DNA of 56,279 bases from Limisphaerales bacterium. Lineage in GTDB: Bacteria > Verrucomicrobiota > Verrucomicrobiia > Limisphaerales > UBA11358. Each line of letters starts with the position of its first letter. Within the stretch, counting starts at the first letter, position 1. Shown piece by piece: positions 38,885-47,255 of this stretch. The notes under the pieces are model-generated. The model did no database searches, was not told where the DNA came from, and worked only from the letters and a program-made list of their open reading frames with translations. The position numbers were made by a program, and so were the translations under genes. The DNA lies in assembly GCA_003134375.1 (NCBI GenBank), contig PLAY01000158.1, forward strand, positions 1-56,279, read 5' to 3'.

Positions 38885-40030
38885 ATGTGTCATTTCCGAC
38901 AGTTGTTTTGCTGTTGCATTCTGGTGGCGATTTTAAAGCTTCCGGCATTTGCGGCCAATGTGACGTTGGTGTGGAACGCGAGCACAGCTCCGGCCGTTGC
39001 GGGTTACAGCATTTACCATTGGATCGCGGGCGGCACTTCCACCAACAAAAATTCCGCCGGCAAGGCCACGAGCCTGACCCTTTCCAATCTGGTTTTCGGA
39101 ACTACCTATTATTTTGCGGCCACGATGTATGACACCGCGGGCGTGGAAAGCCCGTTTTCAATCGTGGTGTCCTACACGGTTCCCCTGGCCGTGAGTGCTT
39201 CAAACCAGCCGCCAACGTTGAATCCGTTCAGCGATCTGACCATTCTGGAAAACTCCAGACAGCAAATCGTAAATTTGTCCGGCCTTACCGCCGGCGCGAC
39301 CGGTGAAAATCAGACGCTCACCGTGACGGCGGTTTCCAGCAATCCAGCCTTGATTCCCAATCCCTCTGTTCGTTACATCAGCCCGCGACCGACCGGCACA
39401 TTGACCTTCACGCCAATGCACAACGCCATCGGGACCGCGACCATCACCGTCACCGTCAATGACGGTCAGGCCCGGAACAATACCGTCACCCGCACGTTCA
39501 CCGTGACGGTCAACCCCGGCTCGACTGCTTCTGGTGGTGACAGGGGCGGCGGCGGCGGCCACGGTCAACTCTGGCTCAGCGCCCGGTTGACCAATCTGGT
39601 GGTCCTGGTTGGTCAAACCAGGACCTTCAGCGTGACCGCCCCGGGAAGGGGTCGGTTGACCTACCAATGGAAATTTAACGGCAGCAATCTGAGTTCGATG
39701 GTGGGGCCGGTGTTGACGCTTAAAAACATCACCACGAATCAAGCCGGCACCTATTCGGTGACGGTATCCGGCAGCAGGGGTTCGACCAACAGCACGGCCA
39801 CCTTGACCGTGCTGACCTCGGCGGCAGCCACGCTGGCGCCGGCGGTTCGTGCCGGCGGCCAGTATGCTTTGATCGTTGCGGGTGTGCCCGGGTATAATTA
39901 TGTAGTTCAAGCCTCCACCGACTTGGTTAATTGGGTTCCGGTACAGACCAATACCGCCCCGTTCACCTTCGTGGATACCAACGCGAGCCAATTCGGCCAG
40001 CGATTCTACCGCTCGGTTTATGCTCCTTAG
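38885..40030 (+). CDS. Secreted FN3/Ig-like domain protein (paralog 2)
   Basis: Same domain order as 37457-38611; nearly identical 3' end. Confidence 0.75.
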   Translation: MCHFRQLFCCCILVAILKLPAFAANVTLVWNASTAPAVAGYSIYHWIAGGTSTNKNSAGKATSLTLSNLVFGTTYYFAATMYDTAGVESPFSIVVSYTVPLAVSASNQPPTLNPFSDLTILENSRQQIVNLSGLTAGATGENQTLTVTAVSSNPALIPNPSVRYISPRPTGTLTFTPMHNAIGTATITVTVNDGQARNNTVTRTFTVTVNPGSTASGGDRGGGGGHGQLWLSARLTNLVVLVGQTRTFSVTAPGRGRLTYQWKFNGSNLSSMVGPVLTLKNITTNQAGTYSVTVSGSRGSTNSTATLTVLTSAAATLAPAVRAGGQYALIVAGVPGYNYVVQASTDLVNWVPVQTNTAPFTFVDTNASQFGQRFYRSVYAP

Positions 40031-40227
40031 GCTGACGGAATGACCTGAATTCCGTCTTTGGGACCGATGACCGTCTTCTCGATTGGACGCATCTTGACAA
40101 CCCCCAGTTTGGGTTACCCGGCAGGTTTGCCCCGCCATCGCGTGTTGACTCTTGATTAATTCAAAAATGGCGCTTGCCTCAACGCCTGTCGCCACGTATA
40201 GTTTGCGCTCTTTTGTAATTAAGATTT

Positions 40228-40437
40228 ATGCGACGACCCAAAGGCATCAAAACGAAAAAGTCCGTGGCCAAGCGGTTCAAGATCACTGGCACAGGCAAAG
40301 TCCGGTTCCACCACGCCGGCATCCGCCACCTGGCCCAGACCAAGAATCCCAAGCGCCGCCGCCGTCTCCGTGGCTCAACCACGGTGGACCCCACCGACGC
40401 GTATCGCATCACGCAAAATCTGCCGTTCAGCCATTAA
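40228..40437 (+). CDS. rpmI: 50S ribosomal protein L35
   Basis: 'KTKKSVAKRFKITGTGKVRFHHAGIRHL' followed by rplT. Confidence 0.9.
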   Translation: MRRPKGIKTKKSVAKRFKITGTGKVRFHHAGIRHLAQTKNPKRRRRLRGSTTVDPTDAYRITQNLPFSH

Positions 40438-40474
40438 GGCTCTCAACTTTCAACCATTAACTTTCAACTGATTC

Positions 40475-40858
40475 ATGCGAGTTACCAACGCCGCCGCCTC
40501 CCGCAAACGCCGCAAACGGATGGTCACAGCCGCCAAAGGCTATCGTGCGCGCCGCTCCAACCTTTACCGCTACGCCTCCGACGCCGTTGACCACGGCCGC
40601 CAATACGCCTACCGCGACCGCCGCGTCAAGAAACGCACCTTCCGTTATCTCTGGCAGGTGCGCATCAACGCCGCCGCCCGCGCCGCCGGCCTCACTTACA
40701 GCCGCTTTATTGAAGGCCTCAAGGCCGCCAAGTGCGCGCTCGACCGCAAGGTGCTCGCCGACATCGCGGCCACCGATGCCGCCGCTTTTGGCGAACTGGT
40801 GACCATCGCCAGGAACGCGCTGAAGAACAAGCCCGCCGCCACTCTGGCGAAGGCATAA
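40475..40858 (+). CDS. rplT: 50S ribosomal protein L20
   Basis: 'RKRRKRMVTAAKGYRARRSNLYRYASDAV...AYRDRRVKKRTFRYLWQVRINAAAR'. Confidence 0.95.
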   Translation: MRVTNAAASRKRRKRMVTAAKGYRARRSNLYRYASDAVDHGRQYAYRDRRVKKRTFRYLWQVRINAAARAAGLTYSRFIEGLKAAKCALDRKVLADIAATDAAAFGELVTIARNALKNKPAATLAKA

Positions 40859-41022
40859 TCAAGTTCGGCAACAAATCTCAACGGGCGACCTGAAAAGGCT
40901 CGCCCGTTTTGTTTTCCAAATGGAAATATCCAACATCCAATGTGTTCGCGTGTTACGGGATGTTTCTCGAAATTTTCTTTGTGTCTTTTGCGCCCTTTTG
41001 TGGCTAATCTTTTTGAAAATTT

Positions 41023-42084
41023 ATGGCCGGACTGATTGACCAAATTGAACCGCTCAAGCAAACCGCGCTCGCCGAACTCAAGGCGGCGCCTGACCCCGCC
41101 GCGCTCGAACAAACCAAGGGCGCCTGGCTCGGCGCCAACGGCAAATTCACCGCGCTGATGAAACAACTCGGCATGCTGTCGAAAGCAGAAAAGCCTGCCG
41201 CCGGCAAACTCATCAACGCCGCCAAGGTTGAACTCGAAGCCGCGCTCGCCGAACGCCGCTCCGAACTCGAACTCAAGGCCGCCCTGCCCAAGGAACCGAC
41301 CGATTTCACATTGCCCGGACGCCGCCGCGCGCTCGGCAAACTCCATCCGCTCACGCAGGTGACCGAGGACATCGTCCGCGCCTTCCGCAAGCTCGGCTTC
41401 GCCGTCGCCGACGGCCCGGAGATTGAAGACGAATATCATTGTTTCGACGCCCTCAACACGCCCGCCGACCACCCCGCCCGCGACACCCAGGACACGTTCT
41501 ACCTTGCAAGCGGGTCGGAGGATAATTCTCCCTCTCCCGGGGGAGAGGGCCGGGGCGAGGGCGGACGTAAATCACTTTTACTTCGAACGCATACCAGCTC
41601 CGTCCAAATCCGCGTGATGAAATCGCAGCCGCCGCCCGTGCGCATCATCGTGCCGGGGCGCGTTTATCGCCGCGACAACGCCGACGCCACGCACAACCCC
41701 ACCTTCCAGCAGATCGAAGGGCTTTACGTGGACAAGGGCGTCACCGTCGGCGACCTCAAGGGCACGGTTGAATTCGTTTTCAAGGAACTGCTGGGCCGCG
41801 ATGTGAAGATTCGTTTCCGGCCGCACTACTTCAGCTACACCGAGCCGAGTTTCGAGATTGATTTCAGCAATGCGCTTGTGAAAAAGCTCGGCAAGGACTG
41901 GCTGGAAATCGCCGGGTGCGGCATGGTGCATCCGCAGGTGTTCGAGAACGTCGGCTACGACCCCGAAGTCTGGACCGGCTGGGCGTTCGGCTTCGGCATC
42001 GAACGCATCGCCATGATCCGCTACGGCATTAACGACATCCGCCTCTTTTACGAAAACGACGTCCGGTTTTTGAAACAATTTTAA
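41023..42084 (+). CDS. pheS: Phenylalanyl-tRNA synthetase alpha subunit
   Basis: 'PGRRRALGKLHPLTQVTEDI', 'HPARDTQDTFYL', 'LLRTHTSSVQIR', 'GWAFGFGIERIAMIRYGINDIRLFYENDVRFLKQF'. Confidence 0.96.
   Translation: MAGLIDQIEPLKQTALAELKAAPDPAALEQTKGAWLGANGKFTALMKQLGMLSKAEKPAAGKLINAAKVELEAALAERRSELELKAALPKEPTDFTLPGRRRALGKLHPLTQVTEDIVRAFRKLGFAVADGPEIEDEYHCFDALNTPADHPARDTQDTFYLASGSEDNSPSPGGEGRGEGGRKSLLLRTHTSSVQIRVMKSQPPPVRIIVPGRVYRRDNADATHNPTFQQIEGLYVDKGVTVGDLKGTVEFVFKELLGRDVKIRFRPHYFSYTEPSFEIDFSNALVKKLGKDWLEIAGCGMVHPQVFENVGYDPEVWTGWAFGFGIERIAMIRYGINDIRLFYENDVRFLKQF
41530..41565. repeat. CCCTCTCC...GGAGAGGGCCGGGGCGAGGGCGG repeat inside pheS
   Basis: CCCTCTCCCGGGGGAGAGGGCCGGGGCGAGGGCGGAC; same type intergenic at ~5022-5075, ~5215-5310 and ~48960-49002. 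Confidence 0.85.
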
Positions 42085-42431
42085 TCCGGTGGGGTGAGCG
42101 TCCCCGCGAGCCATGAAAAACAAATCCAAACAAATCAAACGCCCGGTGGCTGACAAAAGCAATCAAAACAAAAATGAAAAAAGCTCCGTCAGGAGCGACA
42201 TCAAAAACGAATGAATGACGCCGGTCAAAAATTTGTGGTTGGCGGAATATACCGCCCAGGCTTGCCGCGCCATAGCGCAGCGAAGGCGGGGGCTTGGTTG
42301 GTGGGCGGCGTGCTGGCTATAAAGATGCCGCTCCTGACGGAGTTTGGCCCCGACATCAATGACCTCCGCCTCCTTTATGAAAACAACGCTTTATTCTTTT
42401 GCCAATTATTATATTAATTCATGACTTGACT

Positions 42432-43315
42432 ATGAGTGCACTCAGAAAAGCAGCCGGCGCATTGGCTAATTCCGTTTTCTTCCGTCATGGCAGGGCCTTG
42501 TTCGCTGAAAACGCCCGAAACTGGAATCTCCCACTTTCCAAGTTCGACAAGTTGTGGGTTGGGGCATGGCTGATTCTGGATGATTATTCGAAGGGTGCTT
42601 TTCCACCGCAGTTTAACGACCGGCAAACGGCGCATCAAGCCGAGAAAGATTATCGCATCTCCGTCCCCGGCATGACGGCGCAACAAGTCGGGCATGTCAG
42701 CATGGCCAAACCTTTCTGGTACGGACAGATGAGATGGGTCGCACTTACCTTGCGGACTTCAGCAAACTTACCGCCTGCCTGGAAATGGTGAAAGTGAGTC
42801 CGTCTGCGAAAATTCTTGAGTTAGGCTGCGGCTCCGGCTGGATGGCGGAGTTTCTCGCTGTCATGGGTTACGACATGACGGGCACGGAAATCGCTGAAGA
42901 GGAAATCACCGATGCGAATCGCCGCATTCGCAGTCTTGAAGTAAAGGGCTTTTCCCCCGCGCTAAAGTTCGTGGCCACTCCCATGGAGTCGGTCCACACA
43001 GTGGTGGCGGCGGATTCGTTCGACGCAGTGTTCGTGTTTGCGGCGCTGCATCACGCATTTGAATGGCGTGAGGCGATACGTTCCAGCTTCGCATGCCTGA
43101 AACCCGGCGGATGGTTCGTGATATGCGACGAGCCGAATGTCCTGCATATTTTCATCTCGTATCGCGTGGCGAAGTTGTCCAAAACGCACGAGATCGGTTT
43201 CAGCAAAAGCGAGTTGGTCACGGAATTGCGGAAAACCGGTTTTCGGAAAATAATTTCAACTGGGGCGAAGCTGCATTGGTGGTTTCGCCCACATTGGCTG
43301 CTGGCACAAAAGTAA
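42432..43315 (+). pseudogene. Class I SAM-dependent methyltransferase, apparently frameshifted, between pheS and pheT
   Basis: N-terminal part MSALRKAAGAL...AKPFWYGQM ends in one frame; MGRTYLADFSKLTACLEMVKVSPSAKILELGCGSGWMAEFLAVMGYDMTGTEIAEE... (motif I) continues in another; junction near 42730. Confidence 0.6.
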
Positions 43316-43316
43316 A

Positions 43317-45896
43317 ATGAAAGTCACCCTTAACTGGCTCAAACAATACGTTGATTTCGACTGGTCGCCCGAACAACTGGCGGAGCGGCTCACCATGCTC
43401 GGCCTCGAAGTCGAGGGCGTCCACAAAACCGGCGGCGAGTTCGAAGGCATCGTCGTTGCCCAAATCCTCACGCGCGACCCCGTGCCCGGCTCGGACAAGC
43501 TCTCCGTCTGCAAGGTCAACGACGGCAAGGGCGAGCGCGTCATCATTTGCGGCGCGCAGAATCACAAGCCCGGCGACAAGGTGCCGCTCATCCTGCCGAA
43601 CTTTGCCCTGCCGCTGAAGCCCGGCGACAAGGAACCGTTTGTCATCAAGGAACGAAAAGTTTTCGGCATCACCAGCCACGGCATGATGTGTTCGCCGCAG
43701 GAACTTGGCTTGCCGGAACAGATCGAAGGCCTGCTCATCCTGCCGCCCGATGCCAAAGTCGGCCAGCCGTTCGCCGAATATCTCGGCCGTACCGGCGGCG
43801 ACGTGGTGTTCGATCTCGAAATCACGCCCAACCGGTCGGATTGGAACAGCGTCATCGGCATCGCCCGTGAAATCGCGGCGGTGACGGGCAATAAGCTCAA
43901 ACTCCCTGACGTTGGTGGGGCGAGCGTCCCCACGAGCCGTGGCGAAGGAGCGGCTCGTCAGGAGCCTCGCCCCACCGCCGCTGACTTGGTCAGTGTGCGC
44001 CTCAATGATCCTGATCTTTGCCCGCGTTACACCGCGCGCGTTGTCAAAGGCGTAAAGATTGGGCCCAGCCCGGATTGGCTCCGAACCACCTTGGAAAAAG
44101 TCGGCATCCGCAGCATCAACAACGTCGTGGACGTGACGAATTTCGTGATGCTCGAAATCGGCCAGCCGTTGCACGCGTTTGATTATCACCTCATCGCCAA
44201 ATCAAACGTAGGACAGGCTTCCAGCCTGTCTCAAACTTCAAAAGGAAAAGATGGAGACAGGCAAGATGCCCGTCCTACAATCGTCGTCCGCCGCGCGAAG
44301 ACCGGCGAGGAATTCATCACGCTCGACGGACAGAAGCACCAGCTTACCACGGCGAACCTCCTCATCGCCGATGAGCAAAAAGGCATTGCGCTCGCCGGCG
44401 TCATGGGCGGGCAGAATTCCGAGATCAAGGACAATACCGTGGACGTGCTCATCGAGAGTGCCTATTTCTCGCCCACGAACATCCGCCGCACGAGCAAGAC
44501 ATTGGGACTGCGCACCGACGCCAGTTACCGGTTCGAACGCGGCGCGGACATTGACATTAATGACTGGGCCAGCGCCCGCTGCGCGCAATTGATTCTCGAA
44601 ACCGCCGGCGGCCAGCTCGCCGAAGGCCTCGTGGACGCCTACCCGAAACCGGTCGAGCCGAAGCAAATCACGCTGCGGCATCACAAGGTGAACGAGTTGC
44701 TCGGCATTGAGCTTCGGCCCGAAGAAATTGAGTTCTACCTCGGCCAGCTTGGCTTGAAAACCACCGGGCGCAAAGTACGGCCAGTCGGTGCAAATACCGC
44801 ACCGGAACCGGTCACGTTTCAAATCCCGACCTTCCGCGTGGACTTGAAACGCGAAGTGGATTTGATCGAAGAAGTCGCCCGTCTGCATGGCGTGGACAAA
44901 ATTCCGTCCACACCGCCGCGCGGCGCGATGGGCGCGAACGCATTCGACGCGACGCATGACGTCCTGGCGGAAGCGCGGCGGATTTTGAGCGGACTGGGAT
45001 TGAACGAAGCGCAGGGACAGACGCTGATCGGAAATGCCGAATGCCGAATGCCAAATGCCGAATTGGTTACACTGGCAAATCCGTTGAGTTCGGACATGGA
45101 CGTGCTGCGTCCGAGTTTGTTGCCCGGCTTGATTCATTCGTTGCGGCACAACGTGAGCCGCAAAAATTATGATGTGGCTTTGTTTGAAGTCGGACGGGTG
45201 TTCAACGTGGCACAGGCGTCCTCGCCTGTGAAAACACAGACCGGAGGTCTGTGCCACAAGGAAGAACGCCGGGTGGCCATTGCGCTCACGGGGCAGCGCG
45301 CCCTGCCCTTCTGGAGCGGCACTGAACGCGACGCGAAATTTGACGCCTGCGATTTGAAAGGGTTGCTGGAGGAATTTTTCGAGCAATTCGGTTTGCGCGG
45401 CATGACGTTCACGCGCCAGGCGGAAAGCACATCGCTCTTTCTCGAATCGGCCGTCATTTTGCAGGGCAAAAATCAAGTTGGCGAGTTCGGTCAATTGCTG
45501 CCCGCGCTGGCGAAGAAATATGATTTGCGCGACGCCGTGCTGCTGGCGGAATTGAATCTGGACCTGCTGCTGGCGCGGCGGAATCCGGCCAAGTCATTCA
45601 AGCCGCTGCCCGCGTTTCCCGCCATCCGCCGGGACGTGGCGATGATTGTGCCCGAAGCCACGACGCACGACGCCGTTTTGCAGGTGGTGAAACAGACAAA
45701 GCCGGCGAACCTGGAAGCCGTGGAATTGTTCGACGTGTTCCGCGGCAAAAACGTTCCCGAAGGCCAAAAAAGCCTGGCTTACGCCTTCACCTACCGCGCC
45801 GCGGACAAAACGCTGACCGACGCCGAAGCCAACGCCGCGCACACGAAAATCGTGGAAGCATTCAAAACACAATTGAAGGCGGTCGTGCGTGAATAA
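43317..45896 (+). CDS. pheT: Phenylalanyl-tRNA synthetase beta subunit
   Basis: 'MKVTLNWLKQYVDFDWSPEQLAERLTMLGLEVE', 'ISSHGMMCSPQELGL'-type EMAP region, 'LANPLSSDMDVLRPSLLPGLIHSLRHN', FDX-ACB C-terminus. Confidence 0.95.
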   Translation: MKVTLNWLKQYVDFDWSPEQLAERLTMLGLEVEGVHKTGGEFEGIVVAQILTRDPVPGSDKLSVCKVNDGKGERVIICGAQNHKPGDKVPLILPNFALPLKPGDKEPFVIKERKVFGITSHGMMCSPQELGLPEQIEGLLILPPDAKVGQPFAEYLGRTGGDVVFDLEITPNRSDWNSVIGIAREIAAVTGNKLKLPDVGGASVPTSRGEGAARQEPRPTAADLVSVRLNDPDLCPRYTARVVKGVKIGPSPDWLRTTLEKVGIRSINNVVDVTNFVMLEIGQPLHAFDYHLIAKSNVGQASSLSQTSKGKDGDRQDARPTIVVRRAKTGEEFITLDGQKHQLTTANLLIADEQKGIALAGVMGGQNSEIKDNTVDVLIESAYFSPTNIRRTSKTLGLRTDASYRFERGADIDINDWASARCAQLILETAGGQLAEGLVDAYPKPVEPKQITLRHHKVNELLGIELRPEEIEFYLGQLGLKTTGRKVRPVGANTAPEPVTFQIPTFRVDLKREVDLIEEVARLHGVDKIPSTPPRGAMGANAFDATHDVLAEARRILSGLGLNEAQGQTLIGNAECRMPNAELVTLANPLSSDMDVLRPSLLPGLIHSLRHNVSRKNYDVALFEVGRVFNVAQASSPVKTQTGGLCHKEERRVAIALTGQRALPFWSGTERDAKFDACDLKGLLEEFFEQFGLRGMTFTRQAESTSLFLESAVILQGKNQVGEFGQLLPALAKKYDLRDAVLLAELNLDLLLARRNPAKSFKPLPAFPAIRRDVAMIVPEATTHDAVLQVVKQTKPANLEAVELFDVFRGKNVPEGQKSLAYAFTYRAADKTLTDAEANAAHTKIVEAFKTQLKAVVRE
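43914..43976. repeat. GGTGGGGCGAGCGTC palindromic element inside pheT (63 bp, in frame)
   Basis: GGTGGGGCGAGCGTCCCCACGAGCCGTGGCGAAGGAGCGGCTCGTCAGGAGCCTCGCCCCACC. Confidence 0.9.
44208..44278. repeat. GTAGGACAGGC...GTCCTAC palindromic element inside pheT
   Basis: GTAGGACAGGCTTCCAGCCTGTC...GACAGGCAAGATGCCCGTCCTAC, in frame. Confidence 0.85.
45030..45064. repeat. (GAATGCC)n short tandem repeat inside pheT
   Basis: GGAAATGCCGAATGCCGAATGCCAAATGCCGAAT, translated GNAECRMPNA. Confidence 0.75.
45207..45257. repeat. GTGGCACAGG...CTGTGCCAC palindromic element inside pheT (51 bp, in frame)
   Basis: GTGGCACAGGCGTCCTCGCCTGTGAAAACACAGACCGGAGGTCTGTGCCAC. Confidence 0.88.
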
Positions 45897-47163
45897 TTCC
45901 GCGAACATCACCTTGCTCGGCAAAGCCCGCTTCGCGTCGCCGATTCGACACTCGGTCAATGACGAGGCGCGCGTACCGTTGCATATTGTGCGGACGCCTG
46001 GCGTCACGCCAATAGAGGAACTCCTTTTTGAGATGGCCGGCCCGCGCGAAAAACTTTTCTTCGATCCCAGAGACACTCGTGCCGGCATTGTAACCTGCGG
46101 TGGACTTTGTCCCGGCATGAACACCGTCATCCGCTCCGCCTTCCTGGAACTGCACCATACTTATGGGGTGAAGGAAGTGCTGGGGTTCCGCGACGGCTAC
46201 CACGGACTTGATCCGGCGAGCGGACTGGAGCCAATCGTGCTCAACGCTGACCTCGTGGACGACATCCACAAGGAAGGCGGCACGGTCCTCGGCACGTCGC
46301 GCGGCCCGGTGGACATCAGCCGGGCGGTGGAGAATCTCATCAAACGCGATGTGAACATCCTGTTCGTCGTTGGCGGCGATGGCACGCAACACGGTGGTTA
46401 CAAGCTTTTTCAGGAGGCGCAAAAGCGCGGTCACGCGCTGGCGGTCGTGGGCGTTCCGAAGACCGTTGACAACGATGTGCCTTATGTTTCGCGCACTTTT
46501 GGCTACCAGACTGCAGTGCAGGAAGCGACCCGGGTCATTACCTGCGCCCACACGGAGGTTCACAGCGTCCAGAACGGCATCGCCCTGGTAAAATTGATGG
46601 GACGGCACGCCGGGTTCATCGCCGCGGAAGCCACGGTGTCCAGCCAGGAGGTGAACTTTTGTCTGATCCCGGAAATTCCGTTCAAGCTGGAAGGCGAAGG
46701 CGGGTTCCTCAACGCGCTGAAGAAACGCACGTTGAGACGGGCACACGCAGTCATCGTGGTGGCCGAAGGCACCGGACAGGACCTGCTGGAAAACAAAGGC
46801 GGGGAACGTGACGCTTCGGGGAACATCAAACTCAGGGACATCGGCCCGTTCCTCCGCGAAAAGATCGAGGCTTACTTCCGGGCGGAAAAAATTCCCATGG
46901 TGATGCGTTACCTGGAACCGAGCTACATCATCCGGAGCGTGCCCGCCGATGCGGAAGACGCGATTCTGTGCGACCAATATGCCCGTCATGCCGTGCATGC
47001 CGCGATGGCGGGCAAGACCGGCCTGGTGATTGGGTTGCTGCATGACCACTTCATCCATGTGCCCATTGAAATGCTGGCGAAACAGGAAAAGCGTGTGGAT
47101 CCCAACAGCTCCATCTGGCACGCCGTGCTGGCCACCACCGGACAACCCGCGCATTTTGAGTAA
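45889..47163 (+). CDS. 6-phosphofructokinase family protein
   Basis: 'CGGLCPGMNTVIR', 'VVGGDGTQHGGYKLFQEA', 'GVPKTVDNDV', 'KLMGRHAGFIAAEA'; GTG start overlaps the pheT stop. Confidence 0.9.
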   Translation: MNNSANITLLGKARFASPIRHSVNDEARVPLHIVRTPGVTPIEELLFEMAGPREKLFFDPRDTRAGIVTCGGLCPGMNTVIRSAFLELHHTYGVKEVLGFRDGYHGLDPASGLEPIVLNADLVDDIHKEGGTVLGTSRGPVDISRAVENLIKRDVNILFVVGGDGTQHGGYKLFQEAQKRGHALAVVGVPKTVDNDVPYVSRTFGYQTAVQEATRVITCAHTEVHSVQNGIALVKLMGRHAGFIAAEATVSSQEVNFCLIPEIPFKLEGEGGFLNALKKRTLRRAHAVIVVAEGTGQDLLENKGGERDASGNIKLRDIGPFLREKIEAYFRAEKIPMVMRYLEPSYIIRSVPADAEDAILCDQYARHAVHAAMAGKTGLVIGLLHDHFIHVPIEMLAKQEKRVDPNSSIWHAVLATTGQPAHFE

Positions 47164-47255
47164 GGCCAGATCCGGCTGATGTCCGGTAATTGGGGAGGTT
47201 TGCCTTGCTCAAAAGAATGCTTGCGCGTGGCTCAATCTGGTTTTGAATTACCGCC

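Noticed and set aside
42211-42417. 68 aa ORF MNDAGQKFVVGGIYRPGL...
   Set aside because: Made of dispersed repeat sequence plus the pheS 3' remnant; treated as a scar rather than a gene.
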